From an uncultured Clostridia bacterium (lineage in GTDB: Bacteria > Bacillota > Clostridia > Christensenellales > Borkfalkiaceae): DNA of 48,589 bases. Shown one piece after another: positions 26,050-34,188 of this stretch. A program made the translations under genes and the position numbers. The notes below the pieces were generated by a model. It did not search any database. It saw only the letters and a list, made by a program, of their open reading frames with translations, and was not told the DNA's origin. Positions within the stretch are counted from its first letter, which is position 1; each line of letters starts with the position of its first letter. The stretch is from contig CAJFGA010000006.1 of the NCBI GenBank assembly GCA_904374385.1, forward strand, positions 1 through 48,589, written 5' to 3'.

Positions 26050-26985
26050 TTAACCTTTGATACCGCCGCCCATGTTCAGGCGGATGATCTGCTTTTGGCA
26101 CGCCGCAAAAATGATGATGACGGGCGTGATGGTGATGATGACGGCTGCGAACAGCTTGGGATAATCGAGCGTAAAATCGCCCGCCGTAGTGATGTTGTCA
26201 GACACCCTCTTCAATCCGACGGCAAGCGTCTCGTGGGAGGGATAGAACATATATGCGGAAGCATAATCGTTCCAGTTTCCGATAAAGCCGAGGATCCATA
26301 CGGCGAACATCGTCGATCTCGCCTGCGGCATCATGATCTGCAAAAATACCCGCCAATTGCTCGCGCCGTCGATCTTGGCGGCCTCGGCATATGTATCGGA
26401 AACGCCCGAAAAGATACCGTACAGAATGAGGAAGTTCATGCCGAACCCGGTAGCGCCCTTTAAAATCATTCCGATGAGCGTGTCATACAAATGCAGATCG
26501 TGCATTAACCGGAACATCACCGGCAGAGATCCGGTCGTCGGAATGAACATGATCGAAATCGCAATAAAGTAAAGCACGCGTTTGCCGGGAAACTTATATT
26601 TTGCCACCGCATACGACACGCAAGCGGTTGCAAAGAGAGAAGCCGTCGGCACCGTCAAACTGAGCGACAGAGAGTTAAACAGCATCGACGCGAGGTCAAA
26701 CATCTGAAACACTTCTACATAGTTGCTGAACATGAGCTGTTGCGGCATGGGCCAGGGGTTGTTGAGGAATTCCTGCTTTGTCTTTAAGGAATTGACCAAC
26801 ATCCACCCAAGCGGATAGATGATCGTCAGCGCATAGAGTGCAAACAGCACGCACAGCACGACGAGAACTGCCCTATGGCCGCGCTCCCATTTTTCCTTGA
26901 CCTCGGATTTCTTTTCCTCGCGGCGGTTTGCCCGCCAGCGAAGAAAAGACACCTTGGCGTTGGAGTAAACATCCTTAAAATTCAT
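26050..26985 (-). CDS. lplC: Carbohydrate ABC importer permease (LplC/MalG type)
   Basis: 311-residue CUT1 permease with six helices and an EAA loop DTYAEAAKIDGASNWRVFLQ. The start at 26985 (MNFKDVYS) is taken because GCGGAG precedes it; the longer frame would overlap the upstream gene with no ribosome site. The N-terminus is unusually long and charged before helix 1 (KVSFLRWRANRREEKKSEVKE). No ATP-binding subunit is encoded in the operon, so a shared MsmX-like ATPase elsewhere must energise the importer. Confidence 0.88.
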   Translation of the reverse strand: MNFKDVYSNAKVSFLRWRANRREEKKSEVKEKWERGHRAVLVVLCVLFALYALTIIYPLGWMLVNSLKTKQEFLNNPWPMPQQLMFSNYVEVFQMFDLASMLFNSLSLSLTVPTASLFATACVSYAVAKYKFPGKRVLYFIAISIMFIPTTGSLPVMFRLMHDLHLYDTLIGMILKGATGFGMNFLILYGIFSGVSDTYAEAAKIDGASNWRVFLQIMMPQARSTMFAVWILGFIGNWNDYASAYMFYPSHETLAVGLKRVSDNITTAGDFTLDYPKLFAAVIITITPVIIIFAACQKQIIRLNMGGGIKG

Positions 26986-27025
26986 AGTTTTCTCCGCATT
27001 GCATTGATCTGATTTATACTTCGGC

Positions 27026-28021
27026 TTACGCCGCTTCGGCAATGGTAACGGAAACGCAAGTGATCGGAATGCGGACGATATACGTTTCTTCCGCATCGAT
27101 GTCGCCCAAATAGTGGAATGTCACCTTTTCATAAGTGTTGTTGGAATAAACGGTGAAGCGCAGCGATTCATCGACGACGCTGAGATCGGACGCCGATTGA
27201 CTATTGATGCGCGAGCCGGCATCAAAGAATACGCCGCGATAGATGGGCGCGTTGATCGTGGATGCCAACGTATTGTCGAGATAGTATGTGCCGTCGGACT
27301 CGATCGACCCGCGGCCGGAAGCAAAGGTTTCCGTAGCGATGCCGTTTACCTCGTCAATGTCCCCTTCCACCGTAACGGAGAAAGTTTTGCTGATATCCGT
27401 ACCGGATACCGTTGCGGTCACATCTGCGGTGCCATAGCCGTCCGCGACCAAAGTGTAAACGCCGCTCTCTACCGTACGCACGACCTCGACGCAGCCGTCT
27501 GTGCTGTATGTCCAGTCGATCGTATACGGATCGCAATCTTCGGGCGTGGAAGCGACTGTAATCGTCTTAGATTCCCCGCGCTGCATCGTGTCGCCGTCGG
27601 CAACGCCCGAAAGGGTAATATCTGTAACAGGGTTCGCCACAACGGGTTCAACCACGGAGATCGCCGTCCTGTCAGAGATCTCTGTGCCGTCCACCGTGAC
27701 GGTAATGATCGCCGAGCCGGCCGCAACGCCGGTCACTTTGCCGGAATCGTCCACGCTGGCTTTCGAGCTGTCGCTGGATGACCAAGTAACATCCGCTTCC
27801 GCGTCGGCGGGCGTGAGAGTATAGCCGAGCGTAACGCTTTCGCCAACGTCTAACTGATTCCCCGCGGGTTTGTTCGTGATGCTGACCGCCGTAACGGTGG
27901 GTTCGTTATTGCCGTCATCGTCATTGCCGTCGTCGGTGACAGAGGTGCAAGCGGTAAACGCGCAAACGGCGAGCATCAACGCAGCCAGCAACAAAACGAA
28001 ATGTTTGAAGAGTCTCTTCAT
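27026..28021 (-). CDS. Big2 (bacterial Ig-like) lipoprotein
   Basis: 331-residue lipoprotein of unknown function. Signal peptide with lipid Cys in CAFTACTS, an Asp/Asn-rich linker, one clear Big2 domain (about 43-127: VTWSSSDSSKASVDDSGKVT, GVAAGSAIITVTVDG), a second Ig-like segment (about 135-222) and a beta-rich C-terminal domain (about 225-331). No catalytic motif. It is placed between the alpha-galacturonidase and the importer permease gene, so it may bind polysaccharide or present oligosaccharides to the importer (inference). AAAGGA precedes the ATG. Confidence 0.82.
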   Translation of the reverse strand: MKRLFKHFVLLLAALMLAVCAFTACTSVTDDGNDDDGNNEPTVTAVSITNKPAGNQLDVGESVTLGYTLTPADAEADVTWSSSDSSKASVDDSGKVTGVAAGSAIITVTVDGTEISDRTAISVVEPVVANPVTDITLSGVADGDTMQRGESKTITVASTPEDCDPYTIDWTYSTDGCVEVVRTVESGVYTLVADGYGTADVTATVSGTDISKTFSVTVEGDIDEVNGIATETFASGRGSIESDGTYYLDNTLASTINAPIYRGVFFDAGSRINSQSASDLSVVDESLRFTVYSNNTYEKVTFHYLGDIDAEETYIVRIPITCVSVTIAEAA

Positions 28022-28074
28022 TTTCCTTTTACCATCCTTTTTTTATTTTTGCGGGCAAAGCCGCTTTATCCGAT

Positions 28075-29442
28075 TTATAATTTCCAATCCGGCAGATATT
28101 TGGCGGTGTTTTTGACCATTTCGCCGAAAAGCACTTCCGCTTCGGCCGGGGCCAACCGGCTGCAGAGAGGTTCCTGTATAAATACGTTGAACGTCTGCGC
28201 CAGATCGCGTTTGCGGATCGCGCGGAGCGTATTTTCCTGCTGCCAGATCACCCGCAGGACGAGCGACTGGATCGTAGGGAACAGCGGCTCTGCGCCGAGC
28301 GCTTTGACTTCCCCTTTTTTGAAAGAGGCGTTCGTTTCCACGACCGCGTTTTCAGGCGCAAAGGGTACCTGTCCGTGATTGGGAAGGTTGACGTTGGAAA
28401 TAAAATCGCGCATGCCGACGAGTCCTTCCATCAAATAAACGAACTCTTCATCCGACTTTTTGATCTCGAGCGGATCTTTGCCGCTGACCAGCCCCTCCGT
28501 CTGACGGATACGCAGCGCGAGATCCTGTTTGCGCCAATCGACGGACGTGAGAGCGAATCCCCAGCGCGCGACCGTTTCCGGATCTTTCAAATACCATGCG
28601 CCGTTCATAAATTCCGCAAGGTGTCTGTCCCCTGCCGCCGCGATTTGCCCGAAACGGCGGAACAGATCGATCTTGACGAGATTGGTGCTCTTAAAAGGGT
28701 TCGCCTTTACTTCCTGATTCATGCTGTCCGCAAAGTGCCTTTCAACATATTCGCGGTACATCGGGAAGATATCCTGCCCTTTATATTCAGCCTTTGTAAA
28801 CCATGTAAAATGATTGATGCCGATAACATCTGTTTTGATTTCCTGGCGGGGGATATCCTTTTCTCCCGTCATCTCCTCTACGACCTCCGCCAAAAAATGC
28901 TGGGTGCCGAATACTTCATGGCAGCAGCCGAAAGCTTTGATCCCGGGAAACACATCGTACAGCGTACGCGTGCAAAGCGTCATCGGATTGGTAAAGTTGA
29001 TGACAAACGCGTCGGGGCAGCAGCGCCGGATCGCGTCGGCAAATACCTCGTACATGGGGATGGTACGCATGGCGCGGACAATCCCGCCGGGGCCGACCGT
29101 ATCGCCCACAGACTGGTAGATGCCAAACTTTTCGGGCGTATGCACATCGGAGTGCATTTCGTCAAAGGTGCCGGGCAAAATGGATATCATGACAAAATCC
29201 ACCCCTTGGAGCGCCTCGTCGAGGGTATCGCACACGCGATACTTCCATTTGCTCACCGCACGGGGATCCGCATAAATGCGCTCGCCGATGATCCGGTTGC
29301 ATTCGGCAGCTTCCTTATCGATGTCATACAAATTGACTACACCGCAGAAACTTTCCTGCACGGCGAGGTCGTACATAAACGTACGCGCCCAGCCCCTTGA
29401 ACCGCCGCCGATATAGGCGACTTTTACATCGTTCCTCTTCAT
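28075..29442 (-). CDS. lplD: GH4 alpha-galacturonidase (LplD type)
   Basis: 455-residue NAD- and metal-dependent glycosidase of family 4. The Rossmann motif VAYIGGGSRGW is at the N-terminus, INFTNPM and the catalytic region near residue 170 follow. Residues 174-177 are C-H-E-V, the motif reported as distinctive for alpha-galacturonidases of GH4 (CHSV in alpha-galactosidases). It should release galacturonic acid from short alpha-galacturonides in the cytoplasm, feeding uxaC/uxaB/uxaA of the neighbouring operon. The start at 29442 (MKRNDVK) has AAAGGAAAGG upstream; the frame is open further up through palindromic leader DNA, which I do not count as coding. First gene of the long operon. Confidence 0.9.
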   Translation of the reverse strand: MKRNDVKVAYIGGGSRGWARTFMYDLAVQESFCGVVNLYDIDKEAAECNRIIGERIYADPRAVSKWKYRVCDTLDEALQGVDFVMISILPGTFDEMHSDVHTPEKFGIYQSVGDTVGPGGIVRAMRTIPMYEVFADAIRRCCPDAFVINFTNPMTLCTRTLYDVFPGIKAFGCCHEVFGTQHFLAEVVEEMTGEKDIPRQEIKTDVIGINHFTWFTKAEYKGQDIFPMYREYVERHFADSMNQEVKANPFKSTNLVKIDLFRRFGQIAAAGDRHLAEFMNGAWYLKDPETVARWGFALTSVDWRKQDLALRIRQTEGLVSGKDPLEIKKSDEEFVYLMEGLVGMRDFISNVNLPNHGQVPFAPENAVVETNASFKKGEVKALGAEPLFPTIQSLVLRVIWQQENTLRAIRKRDLAQTFNVFIQEPLCSRLAPAEAEVLFGEMVKNTAKYLPDWKL

Positions 29443-29494
29443 ATTCCTTTCCTTTGCAGATATCTCACAGCTTTTTTCAATTAATATTTGCAGA

Positions 29495-29536
29495 TACTTG
29501 CGCGTCATGACGCGCAAGTAAGAGGCCTCTTACTTG
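29495..29536. repeat. Two overlapping perfect palindromes in the lplD leader
   Basis: A 26-bp perfect palindrome (29495-29520, centre TCATGA) and a 22-bp perfect palindrome (29515-29536, centre GGCC) share the six bases CAAGTA. In RNA the two hairpins cannot form fully at the same time because they use the same segment. They lie between the start site (about 29596) and the lplD start codon. Confidence 0.85.
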
Positions 29537-29561
29537 GGACTTAACCATAAATATTTCCGTG

Positions 29562-29631
29562 TAAAAGCGCTTTAAATTGTTTTGTAAGCGCTTACAGTTT
29601 AGATTATATCACAGGAAACACGATCTGTCAA
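29562..29631 (-). promoter_or_regulatory. lplD operon promoter with LacI-type operators
   Basis: Minus strand TTGACA (29631-29626), 17 bases, TATAAT (29608-29603): a perfect consensus promoter. The operator TGTAAGCGCTTACA (29583-29596) covers the predicted start site. A weaker copy centred on AAAGCGCTTT (29564-29573) lies exactly 21 bp further down. The strong operator is identical to the one before uxaB. It also fits the CcpA cre consensus, so catabolite control is the alternative. Confidence 0.82.
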
Positions 29632-29670
29632 TACCTATTTTAAAAATTTCACATTTAAATTTTTTTCCGC

Positions 29671-30690
29671 TCAGCGCTGTACTCTTCCGCTCGCGTTGCC
29701 CTCCGCCAACGAAAGCACTTCATCCGCGCTCACCATATTGTAATCCCCCTCCACCGTCTGTTTCAGGCAGCTTGCGGCAACGGCAAATTCGATAATTTTT
29801 TGCTCGTTCCAACCGCAGAGCATCGCATAGATCAGGCCTGTGCCGAAAGAATCTCCCCCGCCGACGCGATCGACGATGCGGATGGGGTATTTGCGGGAAA
29901 AATAGGCCTTTTCATCCGCATACAACATGGCGGACCAGACATTATCGCTGGCAGAAATACTTTCCCGCAATGTGATCGCAACGACTTTAAACCCGAAACG
30001 CTTGCCGAGCTGATCCGCAACGCTGACATAGCCCTCGCGGTCAAGGATCCCCTTTTGCACATCCGTCGAAGCCGCATGGATGCCGAAAACATCGTCGGCG
30101 TCCTCTTCATTGGCGATACAGACGTCTACATAGCGGCAGATCTCGCTCATCGTGCGGCACGCTTCCTCTTTGCTCCAAAGCTTTTTCCTGTAATTGAGGT
30201 CGCATGACACCGTAATGCCTCTTTTGCGCGCTTCGCGCGCTGCAGTCAGGCAAACCGAGGCGATATTCCCGCCTAAAGCCGGGGTGATCCCCGTGAAGTG
30301 AAACCAGTCTGTGCCGCGGAAAATTTCATTCCAATCATAATCTTCGGCAGAAGACGCCGCAAAGGCCGATCCCGCACGGTCATAAATGACTTTAGAGGGA
30401 CGTTGACTGGCACCTTTTTCTAAATAATAAATACCGAGCCGCTCGCCTCCGCGCACGATGTGCGAGGTATCGACCCCGTATCGCCGCAGACTGTTGAGCG
30501 CCGCTTGGCCTATTTCGTGTTTGGGAAGGCGGGATACGAATTGAGATTCTACGCCGAAATTGGCAAGGCTCACTGCCACATTTGCTTCCCCTCCCCCATA
30601 TACGACGCCGAAACGATCCGCCTGAGTAAAGCGGAGGTATCCCTCCGGCGCGAGGCGGAGCATGATCTCTCCAAAAGTAACGACCTTCAT
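29671..30690 (-). CDS. kdgK: 2-keto-3-deoxygluconate kinase
   Basis: 339-residue PfkB/ribokinase-family sugar kinase that phosphorylates KDG to KDPG. Motifs: the N-terminal GGGEANVAVSLANFG and the C-terminal anion-hole and catalytic Asp in VGGGDSFGTG. MKVVTFGEIMLRLAP is typical of KdgK. Start 30690 overlaps the kdgA stop as ATGA, with GGAGGG upstream. Last gene of the uxa operon. There is no clear terminator before the next promoter, so some read-through into the lplD operon is possible. Confidence 0.92.
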   Translation of the reverse strand: MKVVTFGEIMLRLAPEGYLRFTQADRFGVVYGGGEANVAVSLANFGVESQFVSRLPKHEIGQAALNSLRRYGVDTSHIVRGGERLGIYYLEKGASQRPSKVIYDRAGSAFAASSAEDYDWNEIFRGTDWFHFTGITPALGGNIASVCLTAAREARKRGITVSCDLNYRKKLWSKEEACRTMSEICRYVDVCIANEEDADDVFGIHAASTDVQKGILDREGYVSVADQLGKRFGFKVVAITLRESISASDNVWSAMLYADEKAYFSRKYPIRIVDRVGGGDSFGTGLIYAMLCGWNEQKIIEFAVAASCLKQTVEGDYNMVSADEVLSLAEGNASGRVQR

Positions 30691-31295
30691 TCCCTGCCCT
30701 CCGAAAAAGCAGCGATCTTCGCCACGGCAGACGCCGTTTTGGCGCGGATATCCCCCTTCATCATCCAACTGCCTCCCACCGCGACGACCTTGCCGAAAGA
30801 GAGATATTCGAGCATATTCTCTTCATTGACGCCGCCTGTCGGAAGAAAGCTCATTTCGGGAAACGCCGCGGCGATCGCCTTGATCGCCGCAAGCCCGCCG
30901 TACACGCTTGCAGGAAAAAATTTTACGACCGACAGCCCCGCTTTGCTGGCCGCGATGATCTCTGTAGGCGTGACGCATCCGGGCAGGTACGGCAAACCGA
31001 TCTGCGCACAATAGGCCGCTACCTCCGCATCGAATCCGGGCGAAACAATAAACTTGGCGCCCGCTTCGGCTGCCGCTTGACACTGTCTCACATCGAGTAC
31101 CGTACCCGCCCCGACGAGCAATCCTTTGCAGGAAGCGGAGATACGCGCAATCGCTTCCGCCGCGCAGGGCGTGCGGAATGTAATTTCCGCCGTGTGCAGT
31201 CCGCCTGCAAGGAGCGCTTCCGCCGTCGGGATCGCGTCGTCTGCGCTGTCTAATACGACGACCGGAATCAGCCTGTCACGAAACAATTCGTTCAT
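30687..31295 (-). CDS. kdgA: KDPG/KHG aldolase
   Basis: 202-residue class I aldolase that splits 2-keto-3-deoxy-6-phosphogluconate into pyruvate and glyceraldehyde-3-phosphate. The Schiff-base lysine is K125 in VVKFFPAS; EITFRTPCAAEAI and the GAGTVLD and PTGGVNEEN segments are family landmarks. ATGA overlaps at both ends (with uxaC upstream and kdgK downstream) indicate coupled translation. Normal length. Confidence 0.94.
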   Translation of the reverse strand: MNELFRDRLIPVVVLDSADDAIPTAEALLAGGLHTAEITFRTPCAAEAIARISASCKGLLVGAGTVLDVRQCQAAAEAGAKFIVSPGFDAEVAAYCAQIGLPYLPGCVTPTEIIAASKAGLSVVKFFPASVYGGLAAIKAIAAAFPEMSFLPTGGVNEENMLEYLSFGKVVAVGGSWMMKGDIRAKTASAVAKIAAFSEGRE

Positions 31296-32695
31296 TGCGC
31301 AGCCTCCGTACCGAAATATGCCGCGGCGTTGTTGTACGAAATATCGCGTACCACGGAGGAAAACGCATCAAAATCATAGCCGATCTCACCCGCTTCCGCC
31401 TTGCGGCCCAGCCAGTCGCATAAAATGCGCCTGAAATAATGATGGCGCGGATAGGAGAGAAAACTGCGGCTGTCCGTCAGCATGCCGATGAAGGTAGCGA
31501 TGTGCCCCGTATCGGCCAAGGCATCGAGCTGCGCACGGATACCGTCAAAATGATCGAGAAACCACCATGCCGGCCCGAATTGAATTTTTCCGCGGGCACT
31601 GGCGTCCTGAAAGCATCCGGCGAGCGTCGTAAGCGGCAAATTCCATGCGGGATTCAAATTGAACAAAACCATTTTGGGAAGTTCCCCTGCCGAATCGAGC
31701 GCATCCATCCACTGCGCCAGCGCCGCAATGCTCGCGCTGTCGTCTATACTGTCATAGCCGGTATCCGCCCCTAAAATTTTATACATGCGCGTATTATTGT
31801 TGCGCATCGCGCCGACGTGCATCTGCACGGCAAGGCCGTTTGCCGCGCATTCGCGCAAGACCCGCCCCATTACAAAAGATTTATAAGCATTGGCCTGCGC
31901 GCTTGTAACCGCTTTTCCTGAAGCGGCGCTGTCAAACGCCTGCGCCGCCGCCTCGCGTGAACAGGGCGGATATACTTTTTGCAGAGCGATGTCTGCGGCG
32001 ACGGCCCCTTTTTCCTTAAACTGCCGCACACGTTCGGCGATCACCCTTTCTAAATCATCCAGGGAATCGATATTGCCCACGATCTCGCACAGGCGGCGCA
32101 AATGTCCGGGAAATGCGGGATCGTCTATATTCATGATTTTATCCGCACGGAAGGTCGGCAAGACGCGGAAGGGATAGTTTTTGCGGCGGATCCGGTCAAA
32201 CACGCTCAGATCGTCAAAAATTTCATTGGTCGTGCAGACGATTTTGACGTTAGAACCGCCAATCAAAGAAGAGGGAGAGAGCTTATGCGTTTTGATATAG
32301 TTGTTGGCCTTTTCCCAGATCATATCCGCGTTGGCAGAGCAAATGCGCTCTTCGATGCCAAAATAAGCACGCAATTCCATATGCGACCAATGATAGAGCG
32401 GATTGCCGTATGCCGTTTCCAGCGCGTGCACATAGCAGTCAAATTTTTCTTTATGGGACGCATTGCCCGTTATGTAACGCTCGTCGATGCCGTAATTGCG
32501 CATCAGCCGCCATTTATAATGGTCACCGCCCAGCCACAGTTCAAAAAAATCTTCAAATGTTTCGTCCTTTTCGATCACTTTTTCCGATAGGTGGCAGTGA
32601 TAGTCAAAGATGGGCATGTCCTTGGCGCATTCATGATACAGCCTCTTGGCCGTATCGTTGGTCAATAAAAAATCTTTGCCGATAAATTCTTGCAC
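31292..32695 (-). CDS. uxaC: Uronate isomerase (glucuronate/galacturonate isomerase)
   Basis: 467-residue amidohydrolase-superfamily enzyme that converts D-galacturonate to tagaturonate (and D-glucuronate to fructuronate). Family features: KDFLLTNDTAKRLYH at the N-terminus, metal ligands in FDYHCHLSE, and the C-terminal GMLTDSRSFLSYPRHHYFRR. Start is GTG at 32695 with GAGGTT upstream. First cytoplasmic step for galacturonate released by the neighbouring alpha-galacturonidase. Confidence 0.96.
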   Translation of the reverse strand: MQEFIGKDFLLTNDTAKRLYHECAKDMPIFDYHCHLSEKVIEKDETFEDFFELWLGGDHYKWRLMRNYGIDERYITGNASHKEKFDCYVHALETAYGNPLYHWSHMELRAYFGIEERICSANADMIWEKANNYIKTHKLSPSSLIGGSNVKIVCTTNEIFDDLSVFDRIRRKNYPFRVLPTFRADKIMNIDDPAFPGHLRRLCEIVGNIDSLDDLERVIAERVRQFKEKGAVAADIALQKVYPPCSREAAAQAFDSAASGKAVTSAQANAYKSFVMGRVLRECAANGLAVQMHVGAMRNNNTRMYKILGADTGYDSIDDSASIAALAQWMDALDSAGELPKMVLFNLNPAWNLPLTTLAGCFQDASARGKIQFGPAWWFLDHFDGIRAQLDALADTGHIATFIGMLTDSRSFLSYPRHHYFRRILCDWLGRKAEAGEIGYDFDAFSSVVRDISYNNAAAYFGTEAAQ

Positions 32696-32718
32696 TTAAT
32701 TTAACCTCACAGATGAAT

Positions 32719-34188
32719 TTACAAGGTGACGCCGCGTTTCCAAATGGCGATCTCGCGGCAGCGATTGCGTTCCGCCGCTACCCGTTCGCCGTTCGCCGTG
32801 CGGACGATTGCCTGCATCAATTCCTCGGCGGCGCCGGCAATGCCGCACCCGAAAGCACGCGTCGCGTCAAAGTCGATCCACCGGGATTTCGCCGCGGCAA
32901 GCGCGTGGTTGGAAGAAATCTTCAGCGTAGGAACGATGCCGCCGAGCGGCGTCCCTCTGCCCGTCGTAAACAAAACGAGCTGCGCCCCCGCGGCGGCAAG
33001 CGCGGTCAAAGCCGTGCCGTCATTGCCGGGCGCTTCCAGTACGGTAAGCCCCGCCGTACGCACCCTACCGCCATAGCGAATGACGTCGGTAACGGCGGAA
33101 TGGCCGCCCTTGAGCACGCAGCCTAAAGACTTTTCTTCCAAAGTCGTGATGCCGCCCTCGCGATTCCCCGGGGAAGGGTTTTCCCCCACACTTTCTCCAT
33201 GACTGACAAAATAATGCTTGAAATCCTGAATCACTTGTGCGAGCGCCCGAAACTTTTCTTCGGATACGCAGCGGTCCAGCAGCTGCTGTTCTGCACCGAA
33301 CATTTCAGGTATTTCCGTCATGACTGCGCCGCCGCCTGCGCCGACCAACAAATCTGCCAGTGCCCCCACGACGGGGTTGGCGGTAATGCCGCTGAAGGCG
33401 TCCGATCCGCCGCATTTTAAACCGACCGTCAAGTCGCTCAATCGGCAGTCCGACCTTGTATCCGCTCTGCAGATCTCCGCCAATTCACAGGCAAACGCCG
33501 CGCCTTTTGCAACCTCGTCGCCTTCATCCTGTGTACGCAGACTGCGCAGGCGCAAAGGATCGGCAAGCCCGAGGCACTGTAAAAACTCATCCAACGTATT
33601 ATTTTCGCATCCCAGAGATACCACCAGCACGCCGCCGTTATTCGGATTGGAAGCCAATCCCGCTAAAATTTCTCGCGTGGCGCGCAGGTCGTCATGCAGC
33701 TGCGAACAGCCGTAGGGGTGCGGCATGGCGTAGATCTCTGTATAGCCGCTCTGTTCTCTGGCAACCCTGGCGATTTCTTCGCAGACCCCGTTGACACACC
33801 CGACCGTCGGAACGATCAAGATCTGATTGCGGATGCCGACCCGGCCGTCAAGGCGGCGGTAAGCGGCAAAGGTACGGTCGGGATAGGAGGGAACGGGAGA
33901 CAAGGCGGGACAATAACGGTAAGCATCCTCTTCTTGCAGTGCCGAACGCAGGTTGTGCACATGTACATGTTCCCCGCAACGGATCCCGAGAGAGATGCCG
34001 ATCGGATAGCCGTATTTGATCACTTTTGCCCCGGGCGGGATATCTCGCAGCGCGATCTTATGCAGTGCAGGAATATCGCCGCGGGCAATATATCCTTTGC
34101 CGTTCACTTCGACGATTTCACCGCATGCTGCGTTTGCCGTAACGACGGCGACGTCGTCGCCTGAGTGCAATAAAAGCCCCTTCATCAT
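32719..34188 (-). CDS. uxaA: Altronate dehydratase
   Basis: 489-residue enzyme that removes water from D-altronate to give 2-keto-3-deoxygluconate. N-terminal SAF domain (about 1-95) followed by the altronate/galactarate dehydratase domain (HPYGCSQ, GLKCGGSDAFSGITANP, FTTGRGTPLG). Single-polypeptide form as in E. coli UxaA. Starts at one of two adjacent ATGs overlapping the uxaB stop. Its presence, without a mannonate dehydratase gene, points to galacturonate rather than glucuronate as the main substrate. Confidence 0.96.
   Translation of the reverse strand: MMKGLLLHSGDDVAVVTANAACGEIVEVNGKGYIARGDIPALHKIALRDIPPGAKVIKYGYPIGISLGIRCGEHVHVHNLRSALQEEDAYRYCPALSPVPSYPDRTFAAYRRLDGRVGIRNQILIVPTVGCVNGVCEEIARVAREQSGYTEIYAMPHPYGCSQLHDDLRATREILAGLASNPNNGGVLVVSLGCENNTLDEFLQCLGLADPLRLRSLRTQDEGDEVAKGAAFACELAEICRADTRSDCRLSDLTVGLKCGGSDAFSGITANPVVGALADLLVGAGGGAVMTEIPEMFGAEQQLLDRCVSEEKFRALAQVIQDFKHYFVSHGESVGENPSPGNREGGITTLEEKSLGCVLKGGHSAVTDVIRYGGRVRTAGLTVLEAPGNDGTALTALAAAGAQLVLFTTGRGTPLGGIVPTLKISSNHALAAAKSRWIDFDATRAFGCGIAGAAEELMQAIVRTANGERVAAERNRCREIAIWKRGVTL

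Noticed and set aside
23991..26060. Plus-strand open frame of 689 codons opposite the binding protein and permease genes
   Set aside because: It mirrors two clear minus-strand genes, has His/Arg/Ile-rich composition, no ribosome site and no recognisable domain; long antisense frames are common here because of codon bias.
28040..28074. GCGGGC/GCCGC stem between lplD and the Big2 gene as a terminator
   Set aside because: Only four good pairs and the following minus-strand sequence is A-rich, not T-rich.
29443..29517. N-terminal extension of the GH4 protein
   Set aside because: The extra codons read through palindromic leader DNA; ATG at 29442 has AAAGGAAAGG upstream and begins the Rossmann fold at the usual place.
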